NCBI RefSeq assembly: GCF_029222965.1
Contig: NZ_JARHUD010000003.1
Coordinates: 365,497-429,496, forward strand
Source of the DNA: Aquibaculum arenosum
GTDB lineage: Bacteria > Pseudomonadota > Alphaproteobacteria > Kiloniellales > DSM-21159
Length of the DNA stretch: 64,000 nt
Direction: 5' to 3'
Within the stretch, counting starts at the first letter, position 1. Each line of letters starts with the position of its first letter. Shown in pieces: positions 60,285-64,000 of this stretch. The notes below the pieces were generated by a model, which ran no database searches, was not told the DNA's origin, and saw only the letters and a list, made by a program, of their open reading frames with translations. The position numbers were made by a program, and so were the translations under genes.

Positions 60285-62156
60285 ATGCCCCTGCGCCGCC
60301 TGCCCGAGACCCTGGTGAACCGCATCGCCGCCGGCGAGGTGATCGAGCGACCGGCGGCGGCGGTAAAGGAACTGGTGGAGAATGCGCTGGATGCCGGGGC
60401 AAGCCGCATCGAGGTGCAGCTGCGCGACGGCGGACGCGCCTATCTCAGCGTCACCGACGACGGCGAGGGCATGGGCCCGGAGGAGATCGATTTGGCACTG
60501 GAGCGTCACGCGACCTCAAAGCTGCCGGACGATGATCTGGTGCATATCCGCAGTCTCGGTTTCCGCGGCGAGGCGCTGCCCTCGATCGGCGCTGTGGCCC
60601 GGCTTACGCTCAGCAGCCGTGCCCGGGGCAGCGATGAGGCCTGGCAGCTCACCGTCGAGGGTGGGCGCAAGCGCCAGATCAAACCGGCTGCCCTGGCAGA
60701 GGGCACCCGGGTGGAGGTGCGCGATCTTTTCTTTGCGACCCCGGCACGGCTCAAGTTCCTCAAGCAGGCCCGCACCGAGCAGGGCTACGTCCGCGACGCC
60801 CTCTCCCGGCTTGCCATGGCCCACCCCCAGGTGGCCTTCCTGCTGTCCGACGAGAAACGCCGGCTGCTGCAGCTGGAGCCGGGCGGCGGCGAACTGTTTG
60901 ACGCCCGGGCCCAGCGCCTGGGGCAGCTCTTGGGGCGGGACTTCCAGGAGAACTGCCTGCCGCTGGATGCCGAGCGCGAGGATTTGCGGCTCAGCGGCCT
61001 GATCGGCCTGCCCACCCTCAACCGTGGCACCGCGCAGCATCAGTATCTCTTCGTCAACGGCCGGCCGGTGAAGGACCGGCTGCTGCTGGGGGCGATCCGC
61101 GGCGCCTATCAGGATTTCCTCGCCCGCGACCGCCATCCGCTGGTGGCGCTCTTTCTCGAGTGCCCGGCCGAGGTGGTGGACGTGAACGTGCATCCAGCCA
61201 AGGCCGAGGTGCGTTTTCGCGATGCCGGGCTGGTGCGCGGCCTGATCGTCTCGGCCTGTCGTCATGCCTTGGCCCAGGCCGGGCACCGTGCCTCCACCAC
61301 CGTGGCAGGCCAGGCGCTGGGTGCCTTTCGTCCGGGGCAGCCGCCGCCGGGCGCGACGGGGGGTGGGATGGGGGACAGTGGGATGGGGGGCGGCGGCACT
61401 TGGTACCCGAGGCGCGAAGGGAGTCCGGCCGGTTTTGCCCAGGCTGCGGCCGCCTACGCGCCGCTGCCGGGATTGGACGATCGCCCCGCCGCGCGCAGCG
61501 AGCCCTGGCCCGATGCGGCAACGCAAGACCGGACGGATGTCGCGGCGGATGGTGGCGACTCAGCCCCGAGCGAGGCCCATCCCCTGGGGGCGGCGCGCGC
61601 GCAGCTGCACGGCACCTACATCGTGGCGCAGACCGCCCAGGGCATCGTCATCGTCGACCAGCACGCCGCCCATGAGCGGCTGGTCTATGAACGCATGAAG
61701 CAGCAGATGAGTCGCGACGGTGTGGCCCGGCAGCTCCTGCTGATCCCCGAGGTTGTGGGGCTGGAGGAGCCAGCGGCTCAGCGCCTACTGGCGCGCGCCG
61801 CGGAGTTGGAGGAACTGGGGCTGGTGATCGAAGGCTTCGGCGCCGATGCGGTGCTGGTGCGCGAAATCCCCGCCCTGCTGGGCAAGACCGATGTGGTGGC
61901 GCTGGTGCGCGACCTGGCCGACGAGCTGCTGGAGATGGACCAGACCCTGGCCCTGAAGGAGCGGCTGGAGGAGGTCTGCGGCACACTCGCTTGTCACGGT
62001 TCGGTGCGCGCCGGGCGCAGGCTCAACGGCGAGGAAATGAACGCGCTGCTGCGCCAGATGGAGGTCACGCCCCACAGCGGCCAGTGCAACCACGGCCGGC
62101 CGACCTATGTGGAGCTAAAGCTGGCGGATATCGAGCGGCTGTTCGGCCGCCGTTGA
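60285..62156 (+). CDS. mutL: DNA mismatch repair protein MutL
   Basis: 623 residues. The N-terminal GHKL ATPase has [28 protein letters not shown] and [12 protein letters not shown]. The second domain has the [12 protein letters not shown] strand. The linker (about 350-440) is Gly/Pro-rich. The C-terminal domain contains [12 protein letters not shown], exactly the DQHA-x2-E-x4-E endonuclease motif, with ACHGSVRAG and QCNHGRPT, so this is an endonuclease-type MutL as found where MutH is absent. Confidence 0.95.
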   Translation: MPLRRLPETLVNRIAAGEVIERPAAAVKELVENALDAGASRIEVQLRDGGRAYLSVTDDGEGMGPEEIDLALERHATSKLPDDDLVHIRSLGFRGEALPSIGAVARLTLSSRARGSDEAWQLTVEGGRKRQIKPAALAEGTRVEVRDLFFATPARLKFLKQARTEQGYVRDALSRLAMAHPQVAFLLSDEKRRLLQLEPGGGELFDARAQRLGQLLGRDFQENCLPLDAEREDLRLSGLIGLPTLNRGTAQHQYLFVNGRPVKDRLLLGAIRGAYQDFLARDRHPLVALFLECPAEVVDVNVHPAKAEVRFRDAGLVRGLIVSACRHALAQAGHRASTTVAGQALGAFRPGQPPPGATGGGMGDSGMGGGGTWYPRREGSPAGFAQAAAAYAPLPGLDDRPAARSEPWPDAATQDRTDVAADGGDSAPSEAHPLGAARAQLHGTYIVAQTAQGIVIVDQHAAHERLVYERMKQQMSRDGVARQLLLIPEVVGLEEPAAQRLLARAAELEELGLVIEGFGADAVLVREIPALLGKTDVVALVRDLADELLEMDQTLALKERLEEVCGTLACHGSVRAGRRLNGEEMNALLRQMEVTPHSGQCNHGRPTYVELKLADIERLFGRR

Positions 62157-62193
62157 TCGCCGGGCCGTTCAAAACTGGGCCGTTGAAAGGCGG

Positions 62194-63105
62194 TTACTGG
62201 TTGCCTTCGAGTCGCTTGTGACTCAAGGCGAAGAGGGCCACGGCGGCAGCGTTGGAGACGTTGAGGTCCCGGAAGCTGCCCGCCGCCGGCAGGGACAGCA
62301 GCAGATCGCAGCGTTCGCGGGTGAGGCGGCGCAGGCCCGCGCCCTCGGCGCCGAGGCAGAGCGCAATGCGCTCCGGCGGGTCGTAGCTGCCAAGTGATTG
62401 CGGCGCCTCACCCGCGAAGCCCAACACCCAGAAGCCGGCTGCTTTCACTTGGTCGAGGCTGCGGGCCAGATTCACTTCGCGCAGGTAGGGCACCTCCTCC
62501 AGCGCCCCGCTGGCTGCCTTGGCCAGTGTGCCGCTTTCCGTTGCGGCATGGCGCTCAGGGGCCAGCACGGCGCTGGCGCCGAAGACCGCGGCCGAGCGCA
62601 GGATGGCGCCGACGTTGTGCGGGTCGGTGACCTGGTCCAGCAGCAGCAGCAGCGCCGGTCCCGGTGGCAGCTCGGCCAGGAAGTCCTGCAGCAGCGGCGG
62701 GTCGAGGGGTGCTGCGTCCAGCGCCATGCCCTGGTGCACTGCGCCGGGCAGGAGGCCATCGAGGGCCTCGCGCGTCATTCTCTCCACCGGCAAACCGCCG
62801 GGGCGTGCGCGCAGCAGGGGCTCGAGGCTGCGGCCTTCGCGCCGCTCGGCTTCCTCGGTCAGCAGCAGGCGATGGCAGCGCCGCTGCGGATTGCCCAGCG
62901 CAGCGCGCACCGCATGGGCGCCGTAGAGCAGCAGACCACGCGCGGCGGCAGCCGAGGGGCGGTTGGGCCGGTTGCGGGGTGCTGCGCCGCTGGCTTGCGT
63001 CTGGGCGTCGCGCTGTGCCCTTCTCTCTTCGCGTGGTGAAGGCGACTCGCGGCGGGTCGTTCCGCGCTGTGCGCTATTTGATCGGCTGGGCTTGCGTCTG
63101 GGCAT
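62194..63105 (-). CDS. rlmB: 23S rRNA (guanosine-2'-O-)-methyltransferase RlmB (TrmH/SpoU family)
   Basis: 303 residues from the ATG at 63105; a basic, disordered N-terminus (about 1-50) precedes the substrate-binding domain (LLLYGAHAVRAALGNPQR) and the SPOUT domain. The three SpoU motifs are LLLDQVTDPHNVGAILRSAA, IALCLGAEGAGLRRL and LPAAGSFRDLNVSNAAAVA (the usual MxGxxxSLNVS with R-D in place of S). It modifies G2251 or an equivalent site in 23S rRNA or tRNA. It is convergent with mutL and divergent from the tRNA-tuf unit. Confidence 0.92.
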   Translation of the reverse strand: MPRRKPSRSNSAQRGTTRRESPSPREERRAQRDAQTQASGAAPRNRPNRPSAAAARGLLLYGAHAVRAALGNPQRRCHRLLLTEEAERREGRSLEPLLRARPGGLPVERMTREALDGLLPGAVHQGMALDAAPLDPPLLQDFLAELPPGPALLLLLDQVTDPHNVGAILRSAAVFGASAVLAPERHAATESGTLAKAASGALEEVPYLREVNLARSLDQVKAAGFWVLGFAGEAPQSLGSYDPPERIALCLGAEGAGLRRLTRERCDLLLSLPAAGSFRDLNVSNAAAVALFALSHKRLEGNQ

Positions 63106-63206
63106 GCGGCCGCCTACACTCTCCGCGGAAATAAGTCCAGAGGCGTCCACGTTCGCTGCGTCAGCCCGACGCTAAGAGCGATGGCGGTTTTTTGTGACGT
63201 TTGCGG

Positions 63207-63236
63207 TTGACAGGCTGGGGTAAATACCCCTAGATC
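63207..63236 (+). promoter_or_regulatory. Promoter of tRNA-Tyr/tRNA-Gly/tuf with an internal palindrome
   Basis: A perfect -35 TTGACA (63207-63212) is followed 18 nt later by TAGATC (63231-63236) as the best -10. The spacer contains GGGGTAAATACCCC (63217-63230), a perfect 14-bp palindrome. The tRNA-Tyr 5' end is 32 nt further on. The -10 is weak in comparison with the consensus, as is common for stable-RNA promoters in alphaproteobacteria. Confidence 0.6.
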
Positions 63237-63267
63237 GCCCACCTGTCGCGCGGGCAGCGGACCAGGA

Positions 63268-63352
63268 GGAGGGGTGCCCGAGTGGTTAAAGGGGACGGAC
63301 TGTAAATCCGTTGGCTATGCCTACGTTGGTTCAAATCCAACCCCCTCCACCA
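63268..63352 (+). tRNA. tRNA-Tyr (anticodon GTA), CCA encoded
   Basis: Acceptor GGAGGGG (63268-63274) pairs with CCCCTCC (63342-63348), discriminator A, then encoded CCA at 63350-63352. The anticodon GTA is at 63302-63304 in loop CTGTAAA. A long variable arm (class II) and a T-loop TTCAAAT are visible. Confidence 0.97.
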
Positions 63353-63407
63353 CTGCCTGCTGGCGACGGAAGAGCATGAGGTTCCAAGTTTATATTAGGG
63401 TCTGCGT

Positions 63408-63481
63408 GCGGGTGTAGCTCAATGGTAGAGCCCCAGCCTTCCAAGCTGGTTGTGCGGGTTCGATTCCCGTCACCCGCTCCA
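63408..63481 (+). tRNA. tRNA-Gly (anticodon TCC), CCA encoded
   Basis: Acceptor GCGGGTG (63408-63414) pairs with CACCCGC (63471-63477), discriminator T, then CCA at 63479-63481. The anticodon TCC is at 63440-63442 in loop CTTCCAA with stem CCAGC/GCTGG. The T-arm GGTTCGATTCC is standard. Confidence 0.97.
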
Positions 63482-63568
63482 GCAGACAGAGGCAGAACGG
63501 GCCGCATCGGAGAGATGACCGCAGGCGGCGCCCCAGAAAGACGAGAGTCGTAAGGAAGGTCGGACACC

Positions 63569-64000
63569 ATGGCGAAGGCAAAGTTCGAGCGGACGAAGCC
63601 ACACTGCAACATTGGGACGATTGGTCACGTTGACCATGGTAAGACGTCGCTGACTGCGGCGATTACGAAGGTTCTTGCAGAGACGGGTGGTGCGACCTTT
63701 ACGGCGTACGACTCGATCGACAAGGCGCCTGAAGAGAAGGCGCGCGGGATCACGATTTCGACGTCTCACGTTGAGTATGAGACGGAGAACCGTCACTACG
63801 CCCACGTGGACTGCCCGGGTCACGCCGACTACGTGAAGAACATGATCACGGGTGCGGCGCAGATGGACGGCGCGATCCTTGTTGTGTCGGCCGCCGATGG
63901 CCCGATGCCGCAGACGCGCGAGCACATTCTTCTGGCGCGCCAGGTTGGCGTTCCGGGTCTGGTGGTGTTCCTCAACAAGTGCGACATGGTCGACGACGAG
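63569..64000 (+). CDS. tuf: Elongation factor Tu (3' end outside window)
   Basis: GTPase that brings aminoacyl-tRNA to the ribosome; the first 144 residues are visible and the frame is open at the right edge. It starts [20 protein letters not shown], with G1 GHVDHGKT (residues 19-26), the switch I segment [22 protein letters not shown] (G3) and NKCD (G4). AAGGAAGG precedes the ATG. Codon choice is more T-rich at third positions (GGT, GTT) than in neighbours, typical of highly expressed tuf. The tRNA-Tyr-tRNA-Gly-tuf order is common; secE and nusG would be expected downstream. Confidence 0.97.
   Translation, partial: MAKAKFERTKPHCNIGTIGHVDHGKTSLTAAITKVLAETGGATFTAYDSIDKAPEEKARGITISTSHVEYETENRHYAHVDCPGHADYVKNMITGAAQMDGAILVVSAADGPMPQTREHILLARQVGVPGLVVFLNKCDMVDDE

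Overview
The window is about 65% G+C chromosomal DNA from an alphaproteobacterium. The gene orders fit a Rhodospirillales/Kiloniellales-type lineage: pstSCAB-phoU-phoB; hisB-hisH-hisA-hisF-hisE with a HIT gene; argD-argF-hslO; an XRE regulator upstream of metK-trmB; rimP-nusA-ylxR-infB-rbfA-truB-rpsO-pnp; and rnr, ctpA, a Nudix gene and rpmG together. That lineage is inferred from synteny and protein character, not from a database search. No insertion sequence, prophage or CRISPR array was seen. Genes are dense, and many neighbours overlap by 1-8 nt.

Layout. 1-6340: phosphate uptake and control (pstS 3' part, pstC, pstA, pstB, phoU, phoB), then a small DUF2061 membrane protein behind its own promoter with a Fur-like palindrome. 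6372-8354: PAS protein, TSUP permease and a PLDc_N mini-protein, all on the minus strand. 8465-12556: histidine operon (minus) with a GNAT gene embedded in it and a HIT gene at its end. 12668-13034: a FitA-type antitoxin beside the wreck of its PIN toxin. 13195-19402: zapE, then argD-argF-hslO, and glnK-amtB behind a sigma-54 promoter. 19704-22237: a UbiH-like monooxygenase, a lipoprotein and an SDR.

22620-31057 is the most accessory-looking part. It holds a TRAP transporter (dctPQM), an orphan GSU2403-like nucleotidyltransferase behind two matching palindromic operators, a GntR/PhyH dioxygenase/SAF-domain oxidoreductase operon with a perfect 16-bp palindrome, and a divergent radical-SAM protein with five C-terminal cysteines.

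31075-44168 (minus): GDPD phosphodiesterase, the pnp-to-rimP transcription/translation operon, trmB-metK, and an XRE regulator with a palindrome between its -35 and -10. 44593-53025 (plus): lipoamide dehydrogenase, a hydroxyacid dehydrogenase, a thioredoxin-TPR/LON-N/Trm112-like/DUF971 cluster and a fused HyuA-HyuB (5-oxoprolinase-type) enzyme ended by two tandem terminators. 53186-58305 (minus): rpmG (L33), Nudix, ctpA, rnr. 58495-64000: sugE, pgi, mutL, rlmB (minus), then tRNA-Tyr, tRNA-Gly and the start of tuf.

Most of the window is core housekeeping. The items most worth a second look are the decayed toxin whose frame runs open into hisB, the twin operators before the nucleotidyltransferase gene, and the unassigned GntR-PhyH-SAF / radical-SAM locus.
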